Under the pieces are notes generated by a model, which saw nothing but the letters and a program-made list of their open reading frames with translations, was not told the origin of the DNA and did no database searches. From assembly GCF_001639105.2 (NCBI RefSeq), contig NZ_CP028907.1, forward strand, positions 647,781-701,157: a DNA stretch of 53,377 bases. The letters run 5' to 3'. This DNA is from Azospirillum humicireducens (GTDB lineage Bacteria > Pseudomonadota > Alphaproteobacteria > Azospirillales > Azospirillaceae). A program made the position numbers and the translations under genes. How positions within the stretch are numbered: position 1 is the first letter of the stretch; each line of letters begins with the position of its first letter. Positions 45,922-53,377 of this stretch are shown one piece after another.

Positions 45922-46695
45922 ATGACGAACGCCTACCCCCCTCCCCGCCCCCCCAACGGCCTGGGGCCGGTTTCCGGCTGGATCCATTCGGTCGAAACCG
46001 GCGGCACCGTGGACGGGCCGGGCATCCGCTATGTCCTGTTCATGTCGGGTTGCCCGCTGCGCTGCCTCTACTGCCACAATCCCGACACCCAGCACATGCA
46101 TGACGGGACGCGGACGACCTCGACCGAGGTGCTGGCCGACATCGCGCTCTATGCCGAGTTCCTGAAGCGCGCCCATGGCGGGTTGACCCTGAGCGGCGGC
46201 GAGCCGCTGGTTCAGCCCGAATTCACCGCCGCCATCCTGCGCGGGGCGAAGGCGCTGGGCCTGCACACCGCGCTCGACACCTCCGGTTTCCTCGGCAACC
46301 ATGCCGACGATCATCTGCTGGAGGACGTCGACCTCGTCCTTCTCGACATCAAGGCCTTTTCTGAAAAGACCTATCGCCACCTGACGGGCGTCCCGCTACG
46401 CCCAACGCTGGAATTCGCCGAACGGCTGGCGGGGCTGAACAAGCGCATCTGGCTGCGCTATGTGCTGGTCCCCAACCTGACCGACGACGCCGCCGAGATC
46501 GACGGGCTGGCGGAGTTCGTCGCCGGCCTCGGCGTCGTCGACCGCGTCGATGTGCTGCCCTTCCACAAGATGGGCGAACACAAATGGAAGTCGCTCGGCC
46601 GCAAATACATGCTGACCGACACCGAACCGCCGTCTCGTGACCTGGTGGAGCGGGTGCGCGGGCAGTTCCAGGCCAAAGGGCTGCGGGCCGACTGA
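45922..46695 (+). CDS. pflA: Pyruvate formate-lyase-activating enzyme (radical SAM)
   Basis: The 257-residue enzyme makes the glycyl radical on PflB. The [4Fe-4S]/SAM motif CPLRCLYC (C-x3-C-x2-C) lies near residue 44, preceded by VDGPGIRYVLFMSG. TLSGGEPLVQPEF, DTSGFLG and LDIKAFSEKTYRHLTG follow, all standard for PflA. ATG 45922 is chosen over the longer frame because family similarity begins shortly after. The ribosome site is weak. Confidence 0.95.
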   Translation: MTNAYPPPRPPNGLGPVSGWIHSVETGGTVDGPGIRYVLFMSGCPLRCLYCHNPDTQHMHDGTRTTSTEVLADIALYAEFLKRAHGGLTLSGGEPLVQPEFTAAILRGAKALGLHTALDTSGFLGNHADDHLLEDVDLVLLDIKAFSEKTYRHLTGVPLRPTLEFAERLAGLNKRIWLRYVLVPNLTDDAAEIDGLAEFVAGLGVVDRVDVLPFHKMGEHKWKSLGRKYMLTDTEPPSRDLVERVRGQFQAKGLRAD

Positions 46696-46740
46696 GCCCC
46701 GCCGCCAACAAACCCCTCTGACAACAGGCCCTCCGACAAA

Positions 46741-46796
46741 CGTCATCGACCCGTCACCAAGGCGACACGATGCCGTCACCCGCCCGCGACTAATAA
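46741..46796 (+). promoter_or_regulatory. Candidate PhoB box and -10 element
   Basis: CGTCA occurs at 46741, 46752 and 46774 and CGACA at 46763, giving four copies exactly 11 bases apart. PhoB sites are tandem TGTCA-type repeats with 11-base spacing. A TAATAA -10 hexamer starts at 46791, about 12 bases after the last repeat, as in PhoB-activated promoters where the box replaces the -35. Confidence 0.65.
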
Positions 46797-46827
46797 CCCC
46801 TCTGGGATTCGCTTTGGGGGCTTTTCA

Positions 46828-48381
46828 ATGTCCAAGACGCACTGCGCAGGCAAGTTGCGGACGATTCTGCTGTCCGCAACCGGTCTTGCCACTCTGCTTC
46901 TGTCCACCTGCGGGGTTGCGGTGGGTGTCGCCTCCGCCCAGACCGTGGACAGCGCGACCGTAGCCGGCTCCAGCTTCATCAACCAGGGTCTTGTCGGCGT
47001 CGGCCGGATCAGCGCCAGCGCCCGCGACAAGTATGGCGAGACGCTCGGCTCGATGTCGGGACTGACCTTCGACGCGAAGTCCTGGCGGCGCAGCGGCAAC
47101 AGTTACAGCGGCATCATGTTCGCCCTGCCCGACCGCGGCTACAACGTCACCGGCACGACCGACTACCGGCCCCGCCTGAACACGCTGGCCCTGACGCTGA
47201 CGCCCTATTACGGCAGTGCCGCACTGGCCGCCGGCGCCGGGCAGCAGTCGCAGATCACGATGAACCTGATCGATACCACCCTGCTGACGGACGCAGACGG
47301 TGCCGTCACCACCGGACTGGATCCGCTGCCAGGCAGCGGCGTACGGGCAGCGTCCAACGGCCTGCCGCCCCTGCCGCAGGCTTACAACGGCAAGATCAGC
47401 CTCGATACCGAGGGCATCGCCCGGCTGGCCGACGGCAGCTTCTACATCAGCGACGAATACGGCCCCTACATCTACCATTTCTCCGCAACCGGCCGGATGA
47501 TCTCGGCGGTGCAGCCGCCGGCGGCCCTGCTGCCGGTGCGCAACGGCGGGCTCGATTTCTCCTCCAACAACCCGGCCGCCGGCCAGCCGGCGCCGTCCCC
47601 GGCCAACCCGGCCAGCGGACGGCAGAACAACCAGGGGCTGGAAGGCCTGTCGCTGACGCCGGACAAGACCAAGCTGGCCGCCCTGCTGCAGAGCGCCACC
47701 CGCCAGGACGGCGGCACCGGCGGCGGCGGCGCCACCCGGCGCAACACCCGTCTGCTGATCTACGATGTGTCCCGCAACCCGGACAGCCCGACGCCGATCG
47801 GCCATTACGTCGTGCAACTCCCCACCTTCCAGTCGGGAAACAAGACGCTGGTGGCGGCGCAGAGCGAGATGCTGGCGCTAACCGACAAGCAGTTCCTCGT
47901 CCTGTCGCGCGACAGCAACAACGGCCAGGGGATGGACGGCACGGACTCGCTCTACCGCAGCATCGACATCGTCGATGTGTCGAACGCCACAAATCTGGTC
48001 GGTACTGTCTACGAGGACACCACCCCGGTCGCCCCCGGCGGCAATCTCGCGGCGTCGGTGACGCCCGCGTCCTACACCCAGTTCCTGAGCCTCAACGACA
48101 ACGGCCAGTTGGCGAAGTTCGGGCTGCACAATGGCGGCGCCCAGGATTCCAACCTGCTGTCGGAAAAATGGGAGGCGATTGGGCTGCTTCCGGCGCTCGA
48201 CGCCGACCGGCCCAACGATTTCTTCCTTTTCGTCGGCAACGACAACGACTTCCTGACCCGCAACGGCTATCAAGCCGACGCCCCTTATGATGCCGGGGCC
48301 GATGTCGACACCATGCTGCTGGTCTACCGGCTGACGCTGCCGACCTATGTCGATCCGCTGGCCGTCCAGCCGCCTCGCTGA
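46828..48381 (+). CDS. Exported esterase-like phytase-domain protein
   Basis: The 517-residue protein has a signal peptide ending near VASAQ (~38) and the esterase-like-activity-of-phytase fold. This begins with GVGRISASARDKYGETLGSMSGLTF and MFALPDRGYNV (~45-105) and continues with DTEGIARLADGSFYISDEYGPYIYHFSATGRMI (~195-225) and NNQGLEGLSLTPD. Family members are proposed to hydrolyse phosphate esters such as phytate outside the cell. The PhoB-like promoter upstream fits phosphate starvation control. It is convergent with the oxidase gene, with two hairpins between. Confidence 0.88.
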   Translation: MSKTHCAGKLRTILLSATGLATLLLSTCGVAVGVASAQTVDSATVAGSSFINQGLVGVGRISASARDKYGETLGSMSGLTFDAKSWRRSGNSYSGIMFALPDRGYNVTGTTDYRPRLNTLALTLTPYYGSAALAAGAGQQSQITMNLIDTTLLTDADGAVTTGLDPLPGSGVRAASNGLPPLPQAYNGKISLDTEGIARLADGSFYISDEYGPYIYHFSATGRMISAVQPPAALLPVRNGGLDFSSNNPAAGQPAPSPANPASGRQNNQGLEGLSLTPDKTKLAALLQSATRQDGGTGGGGATRRNTRLLIYDVSRNPDSPTPIGHYVVQLPTFQSGNKTLVAAQSEMLALTDKQFLVLSRDSNNGQGMDGTDSLYRSIDIVDVSNATNLVGTVYEDTTPVAPGGNLAASVTPASYTQFLSLNDNGQLAKFGLHNGGAQDSNLLSEKWEAIGLLPALDADRPNDFFLFVGNDNDFLTRNGYQADAPYDAGADVDTMLLVYRLTLPTYVDPLAVQPPR

Positions 48382-48454
48382 CCGGGAGTTCCGATCCCCG
48401 CCCACACATCGGCGGGCTCGGCACTCCCGCGAAATCATAGGGCCATCGGGGTTG

Positions 48455-48531
48455 TCCGGGCCGGACCGTTCGTGGTCCGATCCGGGCAAACCTGCAGATA
48501 CCGGCGCTCATCGATGATGGCCGCCGGTATC
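48455..48531. terminator. Pair of hairpins between convergent genes
   Basis: One hairpin has nested CCGG and GGACC arms over GTTCGT (48457-48484). The second has a perfect 10-bp stem, GATACCGGCG with CGCCGGTATC (48497-48506 and 48522-48531). They lie between the phytase-like and oxidase stops. No T tract is obvious. Confidence 0.6.
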
Positions 48532-48558
48532 CGTGCCGGATGCCGCGGCCGCCGGGCC

Positions 48559-50082
48559 TCAGGCCGGGCGGATCGCCTGCGCGAAGGTGAAGAGCATCGC
48601 CGGATCGACCGCCTTCTTCACCTCCGCCAGCTTCGCCAGATTCTCGCCGTAATAGGCGCGCTGCCAATCGGCCAGCGACGGGTCGGGGAAATTCTGGAAC
48701 GCCCCCTGCGCCCTGGTCCGCCGGTTCACGTCGTCGTAGAAGCGCTGCTGCCACTCCAGCGCCTGCTCGATCAGCAGGGCCGAATCCGTCGGCCGCCACC
48801 AGTTGGCCTCGACCGAGAACAGCCAGTCATAGCCGCGGTGGACATAGGCGGTCTCGGTCGGGCCGACCCGGTTGATGGCGCCGCCGACCTGGAAGAACTT
48901 GAAGGCCACCGGCATCGAGGTGGCGGGCATCTTTGCCGCCCAGTCGAACATCGCGGCGATGGCCTCATCGCCGATATCCGCCGCCCTCATGTAGCTCGAT
49001 TTCTCCTGATAGTAATAGGGGAAGGTCGTCTCGGTCAGGAAATCCTGGCCCTCCCAGTACGGTATGTTTTCCTTTACCTGCGACTTGCTCCAGTCGATCC
49101 ACTCCCAGGTGGATTTGAAGATCTCTTTCAGCGTCGCATTCGATCTGTGGAGTTGACCGAGGATGGAGACGCTGACCGGCACCTTGTCGCACTGTTCCTG
49201 CCGGCTGGGAATGGTGACGTTGATCTTGCTGCCGAAATCGTCGGGCGCGGCCGCCAGTTCGGTGAGCAGAAGTTTCAGCACCGTCGGCAGTTTGTCGGTC
49301 CAGGTCAGGTTGAAGACCGTCACCGCCTCCGCCGGTCGGGTTTCCAGGGTGAAGGAGGTGTTGATGCCGAAATTGCCGCCGCCACCGCCGCGGCATGCCC
49401 AATAGAGGGCGGAGTGGGTATCGGCATCGGCCTTGACGTGGCTGCCGTCGGCGGTCACCAGTTCGGTCGCGTGCAGCAGGTCGGACGCCATGCCGTACTT
49501 GCGCATGTTGAAGCCGATGCCGCCTCCCAGCAGGAAACCGGCGGCGCCGACCGAATCGCAGCGCCCATGGGTGATGGTGCGGCCCAGCCGTTCCATCTGC
49601 TTGTAGACGGCGGAGTTGAGCGTGCCGCCCAGGACCTTGACCAGCCCGTCCTTGCCCGGCAGCAGTTCCGCTCCGGCCATCCTGGTCATGTCGATCAGCA
49701 GGCCGGGCGTGGTGGAGAAGCCGGCGTAGCTGTGGCCGCCGGAACGCACGGCGAAGGGCATGGCCTGCTGCTTCACCCATTGGATGCAGGCCTGGACATC
49801 CGCGGCGCTTGCGCAGCGGGCGATGCCCGCCGGCAGGGTGGCGCCGTAGCGCAGGTTGTTGGGCCGGCAAACATCGGCGAAGAACGGATCTTCCGGCCGC
49901 AGCACCCCGCCCTTCACCGCCTTCGCCAGATCGGACCAGGCCGATGGCGGCGGACAGTACGCCCCACCTGGCTCCGCGGCGAAGGCGGATCCCGGCATCA
50001 ATCGCACCGCAGCGGCGGCCCCCGCGAAACGGCCGGCGCCGACAAGGAAGTTGCGGCGTGATGAGTGCAGTCCGAGCGCCAT
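48559..50082 (-). CDS. Tat-exported berberine-bridge-type FAD oxidoreductase with predicted bicovalent flavin
   Basis: The 507-residue protein has a twin-arginine signal (SSRRNFLVGAG). The PCMH FAD fold follows, with FAVRSGGHSYAGFS (His, 8-alpha linkage) and HGRCDSVGAAGFLLGGGIG (Cys, 6-S linkage). Having both residues is the mark of bicovalently bound FAD, as in berberine bridge and oligosaccharide oxidases. The C-terminus carries the BBE motif (AYYGENLAKLAEVKKAVDPAMLF). Such enzymes oxidise sugars, alcohols or secondary metabolites with oxygen. The substrate is unknown. ATG 50082 is chosen with AGGGTGG upstream; a GTG lies 12 bases earlier. Confidence 0.88.
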   Translation of the reverse strand: MALGLHSSRRNFLVGAGRFAGAAAAVRLMPGSAFAAEPGGAYCPPPSAWSDLAKAVKGGVLRPEDPFFADVCRPNNLRYGATLPAGIARCASAADVQACIQWVKQQAMPFAVRSGGHSYAGFSTTPGLLIDMTRMAGAELLPGKDGLVKVLGGTLNSAVYKQMERLGRTITHGRCDSVGAAGFLLGGGIGFNMRKYGMASDLLHATELVTADGSHVKADADTHSALYWACRGGGGGNFGINTSFTLETRPAEAVTVFNLTWTDKLPTVLKLLLTELAAAPDDFGSKINVTIPSRQEQCDKVPVSVSILGQLHRSNATLKEIFKSTWEWIDWSKSQVKENIPYWEGQDFLTETTFPYYYQEKSSYMRAADIGDEAIAAMFDWAAKMPATSMPVAFKFFQVGGAINRVGPTETAYVHRGYDWLFSVEANWWRPTDSALLIEQALEWQQRFYDDVNRRTRAQGAFQNFPDPSLADWQRAYYGENLAKLAEVKKAVDPAMLFTFAQAIRPA

Positions 50083-50214
50083 GAGCCAGTCCACCCTGCG
50101 TTCCTGGTTGTGCTTGATGCCTCAAATTATCCTAATGATAACAAAAGGCGTCAACCACGCACGCTCAAAGTTGATGAAATGTCCCATCATCCTCTTCTGG
50201 GGAGGCCCCGCTTC

Positions 50215-51279
50215 CTACCTCTTCCCAACCGGCCGGGTGCTGCCGCGGATCACCAACTCACAGTCGAGGTTGTGGTGCTGGGGCGCGATGCGGGCACCAT
50301 CCAATGCCGCGAGAATCTGCGTCGCGCTGAGGCGGCCGATCTCGCGCTGGGGCGGGCGGACGGTCGTCAGCGGCGGCGGGCAGGAATTGCTGAAGGGCAG
50401 ATCGCCGAAGCCGACCACCGCCAGATCGTCCGGCACGCGCAAGTCGCGACGGGTCACCTCGAACAGAACGCCCAGCGCCAGCGCGTCGTTGGAGCAGACC
50501 ACACCGTCGATGTCGGGGTGACGCGTCAGGATCTCATCGATCAGCCAGCGGCCGACCTCCGTCGTGGCGGCGTCGGGCACGGTGAAGTCGATGGGATCGT
50601 GCAGGCCACGCCGCAGAACCTCCGCCTCATAGCCGTCGGTGCGGCTGCGCACGCGCAGGTCCTGATGGGCGGCGGCACCGATATAGGCGACCTTGCGGCT
50701 GCCCTGGTCATAGAGATGGCTGGTCTGCATGCGGCCGACCTCGAAATGCGAGAAGCCGACGCTGATGCCGACCGCCTCGCCCGGATGGGACGGCATGTCC
50801 CACATCTCGACCACCGGCACGCCGCAGGAGGCCAGCATGGCGCGGGTCCGTTCTGTGTGGTGGAAGCCGGTCACCACCATCGCCGCCGGCGACCAGGCGA
50901 GGAAGGCCCTGATCAGGCTTTCCTCCTCCTCCGGGCTGAACTCGCTGACGCCCAGCAGGGTCTGGTAGTGCGCCGCCTGGAACATGCCCTGAAGCGTGTT
51001 GTAGGTCTCGGCGAAGAAGGAATTCAGGATGGAGGGCAGGATGACGCCGACGGTGCGGCTGCGCGCCGCAGCGAGGCTGCCGGCCACCAGATTGGGCACA
51101 TAGCCCATCTCGTCGATGACACGGGCAATCCGCTCGGCAAGGTGGCGGGACACCGCCCCCGGACGGCGGAGATAGAGCGACACGGTGCTGGGCGACACAT
51201 CGGCGGCGTTCGCCACGTCGGTCATGGTCACCCGTTGGGTGCCGCGGCGTGTCCGCTTCCTCGTTTCGGTCGTCTGCAT
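50215..51279 (-). CDS. LacI-family transcriptional regulator
   Basis: The 354-residue protein has a LacI helix-turn-helix (VTMTDVANAADVSPSTVSLYLRRPGAVS, residues ~17-44) and the periplasmic-binding-like effector domain (TVGVILPSILNSFFAETYNTLQGMF onwards, ending LTTVRPPQREIGRLSATQIL). It is the last gene of the uxaB unit, so a hexuronate or related effector and control of uxaB are likely. The candidate operator is the palindrome at 53276-53293. Confidence 0.92.
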   Translation of the reverse strand: MQTTETRKRTRRGTQRVTMTDVANAADVSPSTVSLYLRRPGAVSRHLAERIARVIDEMGYVPNLVAGSLAAARSRTVGVILPSILNSFFAETYNTLQGMFQAAHYQTLLGVSEFSPEEEESLIRAFLAWSPAAMVVTGFHHTERTRAMLASCGVPVVEMWDMPSHPGEAVGISVGFSHFEVGRMQTSHLYDQGSRKVAYIGAAAHQDLRVRSRTDGYEAEVLRRGLHDPIDFTVPDAATTEVGRWLIDEILTRHPDIDGVVCSNDALALGVLFEVTRRDLRVPDDLAVVGFGDLPFSNSCPPPLTTVRPPQREIGRLSATQILAALDGARIAPQHHNLDCELVIRGSTRPVGKR

Positions 51280-51315
51280 CGTCGGTCTTCCTCACGCGTC
51301 GTAAATCGCTGCCCG

Positions 51316-51618
51316 TCAGTGGCGGGTCGGCAGGTCTGCGAGAGCCAGCACGGACAGGGATCGGATCGCGTCATGGACGAGCTGATAGGCCGCTTCGATC
51401 CGGCTGAGCGCCTGATCGCATTCGGTCTCGTCGCCACTGTCGCGGGTTTCCTGCCGGACGGCCCGGAACAGGGTCAGCGCCTGCCGTCCGATCGTCCTGT
51501 GGCTCGCCCACAGGCCGCAATCTTCCTGCAGAGCCAGGGGGATATGCAACAGGCGATGGCGAAGCACCGCCGCGTCGAGCTCCAACTCGGCGATGCGAAG
51601 GGTCAATGTCGGTGTCAT
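51316..51618 (-). CDS. Small helical protein of unknown function
   Basis: The 100-residue product is predicted all-helical from its Leu/Ala/Glu/Arg pattern (LRIAELELDAAVLRHRLLHIP and the C-terminal ALSRIEAAYQLVHDAIRSL). It lies between uxaB and the LacI gene in the same direction with short gaps (65 and 36 bases), which supports it as a real operon member. Only a weak AAGG site precedes its ATG. The family is not recognised. Confidence 0.55.
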   Translation of the reverse strand: MTPTLTLRIAELELDAAVLRHRLLHIPLALQEDCGLWASHRTIGRQALTLFRAVRQETRDSGDETECDQALSRIEAAYQLVHDAIRSLSVLALADLPTRH

Positions 51619-51683
51619 CGATGCCGTGCCTTGCGGAGCGCCCCCTTGCGGACACGCCCCGCGCTTCTGTCATGCAAGCCGGT

Positions 51684-53204
51684 TCAGCCGGCGACAAGCT
51701 CCGCCCCAGCGAGATCGGCCATGGCCGCCTTCATGCCCTTTTCCTCGATGGCGGCAAGGCTGTCGGCGACGCGGGCGGCAAGGCCGGGGATGGCGGTCAG
51801 ATCGTCCTTCCACAGCCGGGCGTCCGCAAGGACCGCAGCCACCAGCGCCCGCAAATCGCCGGCATTTGCCGTCCAGGCGGCGCTCATGGCGGCGATCACC
51901 CCGGCATTGTCGCTGATCGGGTAGGATCCCGCCTCGCGCTCGCCGGTATAGGCGCCATCGACCAGCTTGCCACGGTAGAATCGCAGCAGCGCCGCCAGCG
52001 AGAAGGACAGTCCGGCTGGAGCCTGCCCGTTGCGGGCCACGGCGTCCTTCAGGCTGGGCAGCACGCGGACCTGCCACTTCGACACCGAGTTGAGCGTGAT
52101 CGAGATCAGCTCGTGCCGGATATAGGGGTTGCCGAAGCGCTCCATGATGGTGCGGGCGTAGTCCTGTCGCTCCGCCTCCGGCAGCGGCACGTAGGGGACG
52201 ATCTCCTCGAACATCACTTTGTTCAGATAAGCCGACACGGTCGGGTCGTCCATCATCGACTTGACGGTATCGAGCCCGGCGCAATAGGCGGCCAGCGCGC
52301 TGGCGGTGTGGGCGCCGTTCAGGATGCGGACCTTGCGGGTGCGGTAGGGCTGCAGGTCGTCGGTCCAGACCACGTTCAGGCCGGCCTTGTGCAGCGGCAG
52401 TTCCTCGGCCAGATGGGCCGGCCCTTCGATCACCCAGACATGGAAGGGTTCGGCGGCAACGGCCAGCCGGTCCTCATAGCCCCACTTGGCGCTGAGCGCC
52501 GCGGCCTCGTCCTTCGGATAGCCGGGGACGATGCGGTCGACCAGGGTGTTCAGGAAGTGGTTGTGCGTCTCCACCCAGTCGGCGAAGCCCGCCTCCAGGC
52601 CCCAGCGCTTGGCATGGGCCAGCACGATCCGCTTCAGGTTGGCGCCGTTGGCCTCGATCAGCTCGCAGGGCAGGAAGACGACGCCGCTGTCGGCACTGCC
52701 GCCCAGCGCCTTGTAGCGGGCATGCAGCAGGGCCGCGACCTTGGCCGGGAAGCCGTCCTGGCAGGTGCCTGGGGTGTAGGGTTCCTCGCGGTCGGCGATT
52801 CCGGCCTCGGTGGTGTTGGAAACGAAGAAGCGCAGGTCCGGCGAGCAGACCAGCTCCACCATCCGCGCCCAGTCGGCATAGGGGTTCAGCGCCTCGGACA
52901 CACAGGAGACGACACGGCGCGATTCGACCTCGCACCCGCCTTCGATGCCACGCAGCAGGACGGTGTAAAGGGTGTCCTGCGCCTTCAGAAGCTCGGCGAT
53001 GCCCTGATCCAGCGGCTGGGCGATGGCGACACCGGCTTTGGTCAGTCCCTGGCCGTTGGCGACATCGACCATCCAATCGACGAAACCGCGCAGGAAATTG
53101 CCGTCGCCCACCTGGAGGATGGTCACGGGCAGGGTCGGCGCACCGGCGGTATGGGCAACGTCGAACGCGCCACCGGCAAGCTGGTCACGGGTCAGGGAAC
53201 GCAT
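51684..53204 (-). CDS. uxaB: Tagaturonate reductase (altronate oxidoreductase)
   Basis: The 506-residue member of the mannitol dehydrogenase family reduces tagaturonate to altronate with NADH in galacturonate breakdown. It matches UxaB rather than UxuB or MtlK. The N-terminal ILQVGDGNFLRGFVDW, FFVSNTTEAGI, PCELIEANGANLKRIVL and LVDRIVPGYPKDEA, and the C-terminal RKVRILNGAHTA with RFGNPYIRHELISI, are present. The product would enter the KDG route. uxaA and uxaC are not in the window. AAGGA precedes the start. Confidence 0.92.
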   Translation of the reverse strand: MRSLTRDQLAGGAFDVAHTAGAPTLPVTILQVGDGNFLRGFVDWMVDVANGQGLTKAGVAIAQPLDQGIAELLKAQDTLYTVLLRGIEGGCEVESRRVVSCVSEALNPYADWARMVELVCSPDLRFFVSNTTEAGIADREEPYTPGTCQDGFPAKVAALLHARYKALGGSADSGVVFLPCELIEANGANLKRIVLAHAKRWGLEAGFADWVETHNHFLNTLVDRIVPGYPKDEAAALSAKWGYEDRLAVAAEPFHVWVIEGPAHLAEELPLHKAGLNVVWTDDLQPYRTRKVRILNGAHTASALAAYCAGLDTVKSMMDDPTVSAYLNKVMFEEIVPYVPLPEAERQDYARTIMERFGNPYIRHELISITLNSVSKWQVRVLPSLKDAVARNGQAPAGLSFSLAALLRFYRGKLVDGAYTGEREAGSYPISDNAGVIAAMSAAWTANAGDLRALVAAVLADARLWKDDLTAIPGLAARVADSLAAIEEKGMKAAMADLAGAELVAG

Positions 53205-53275
53205 GACTGGGCATCCTTACAGGAGCAGAAAGGCAGGGCCGGCGCCATCGGAACAGGCACGGGCGATGGGAAAAT

Positions 53276-53293
53276 ATATTAATATATTAATAT
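53276..53293. promoter_or_regulatory. 18-bp perfect AT palindrome upstream of uxaB
   Basis: ATATTAATATATTAATAT is a perfect palindrome 72 bases before the uxaB start in otherwise very GC-rich DNA. It is a good candidate operator for the LacI protein of the same operon. Confidence 0.6.
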
Positions 53294-53345
53294 TGGGCGC
53301 AAGGGGAAAAGGGTGCGGCAATGTGGCTGGGGTGTCGGCTTCGAA

Positions 53346-53377
53346 TGCCCCCACCCCAACCCTCCCCCGCTGGGCGG
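53346..53377. repeat. Left arm of a GC-rich intergenic palindromic element at the window end
   Basis: GCCCCCACCCCAACCC followed by TCCCCCGC and GGGCGG resembles dispersed palindromic intergenic elements of alphaproteobacteria, whose other arm would lie beyond the window. It cannot be confirmed from one arm. Confidence 0.35.

Overview
The window looks like a piece of the main chromosome of a GC-rich alphaproteobacterium. The likeliest group is Rhodospirillales, close to Azospirillum. I infer this from the housekeeping content (hisZ, purA, a complete SUF operon, glcB, acnB), the alphaproteobacterial stress trio at 13.1-15.6 kb, and the very high third-position GC. No rRNA, tRNA, CRISPR array, transposase or integrase was seen, and nothing indicates a recent mobile element.

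Layout. 0-3 kb: a gene tail, then hisZ and purA, ending in a strong terminator. 3-5.2 kb: a short-chain dehydrogenase that lacks its catalytic Tyr/Lys pair, an Rrf2 regulator and a glyoxalase-II-like hydrolase. 5.3-9.4 kb: an exported phage-tail-collar protein, an orphan ParB, a PmtA/KsgA-like methyltransferase and a TPR plus TylF-type methyltransferase fusion. 9.4-13 kb: malate synthase G and an orphan coiled-coil protein. 13.1-15.6 kb: a three-gene membrane stress operon (nutrient-deprivation-induced-like protein, Holin-X/YqjE-like protein, DUF3618 protein with 11-residue repeats) behind a possible EcfG-type promoter. 15.9-22.7 kb: the SUF iron-sulfur operon (Rrf2 regulator, sufB, C, D, S, U, T, A) with an IscR type-1-like operator before the regulator.

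22.9-30.1 kb is an iron-uptake block. It holds a Fur-like box, a FecI-type sigma factor, a FecR-type anti-sigma factor, a TonB-dependent receptor with an STN signalling domain, a PepSY membrane protein and a small membrane protein. Facing it on the other strand are an IsdG-type heme-degrading monooxygenase and a pirin. 30.2-38.2 kb holds a branched-chain amino-acid-type binding protein, then an apparent operon of an IclR regulator, dgoK, dgoA, a complete tripartite tricarboxylate transporter (TctC, TctB, TctA) and a short-chain dehydrogenase. This reads as uptake and catabolism of a sugar acid. 38.3-42.2 kb: acnB, an RraA-like protein and a small lipoprotein.

42.2-46.7 kb holds a HexR/RpiR-type regulator divergent from pyruvate formate-lyase and its activase. 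Their shared intergenic region carries two HexR-type palindromes, one a perfect match to the consensus as I know it, and one FNR-like site. 46.7-48.4 kb holds an exported phytase-like esterase preceded by four 11-bp-phased CGTCA-like repeats next to a -10-like hexamer, the architecture of a PhoB-activated promoter. 48.5-53.4 kb holds a Tat-exported berberine-bridge-type flavoprotein with both covalent flavin-attachment residues, then uxaB (tagaturonate reductase), a small unknown gene and a LacI regulator, with an 18-bp perfect AT palindrome upstream of uxaB.

Sugar-acid and Entner-Doudoroff functions recur across the last 22 kb (KDPGal kinase and aldolase, HexR, tagaturonate reductase). The iron theme (SUF, FecIR, TonB receptor, heme monooxygenase) occupies the middle. 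The least described elements are the exported collar protein, the TPR-TylF fusion, the coiled-coil orphan, the hendecad stress protein and the HexR/FNR-controlled pfl unit.
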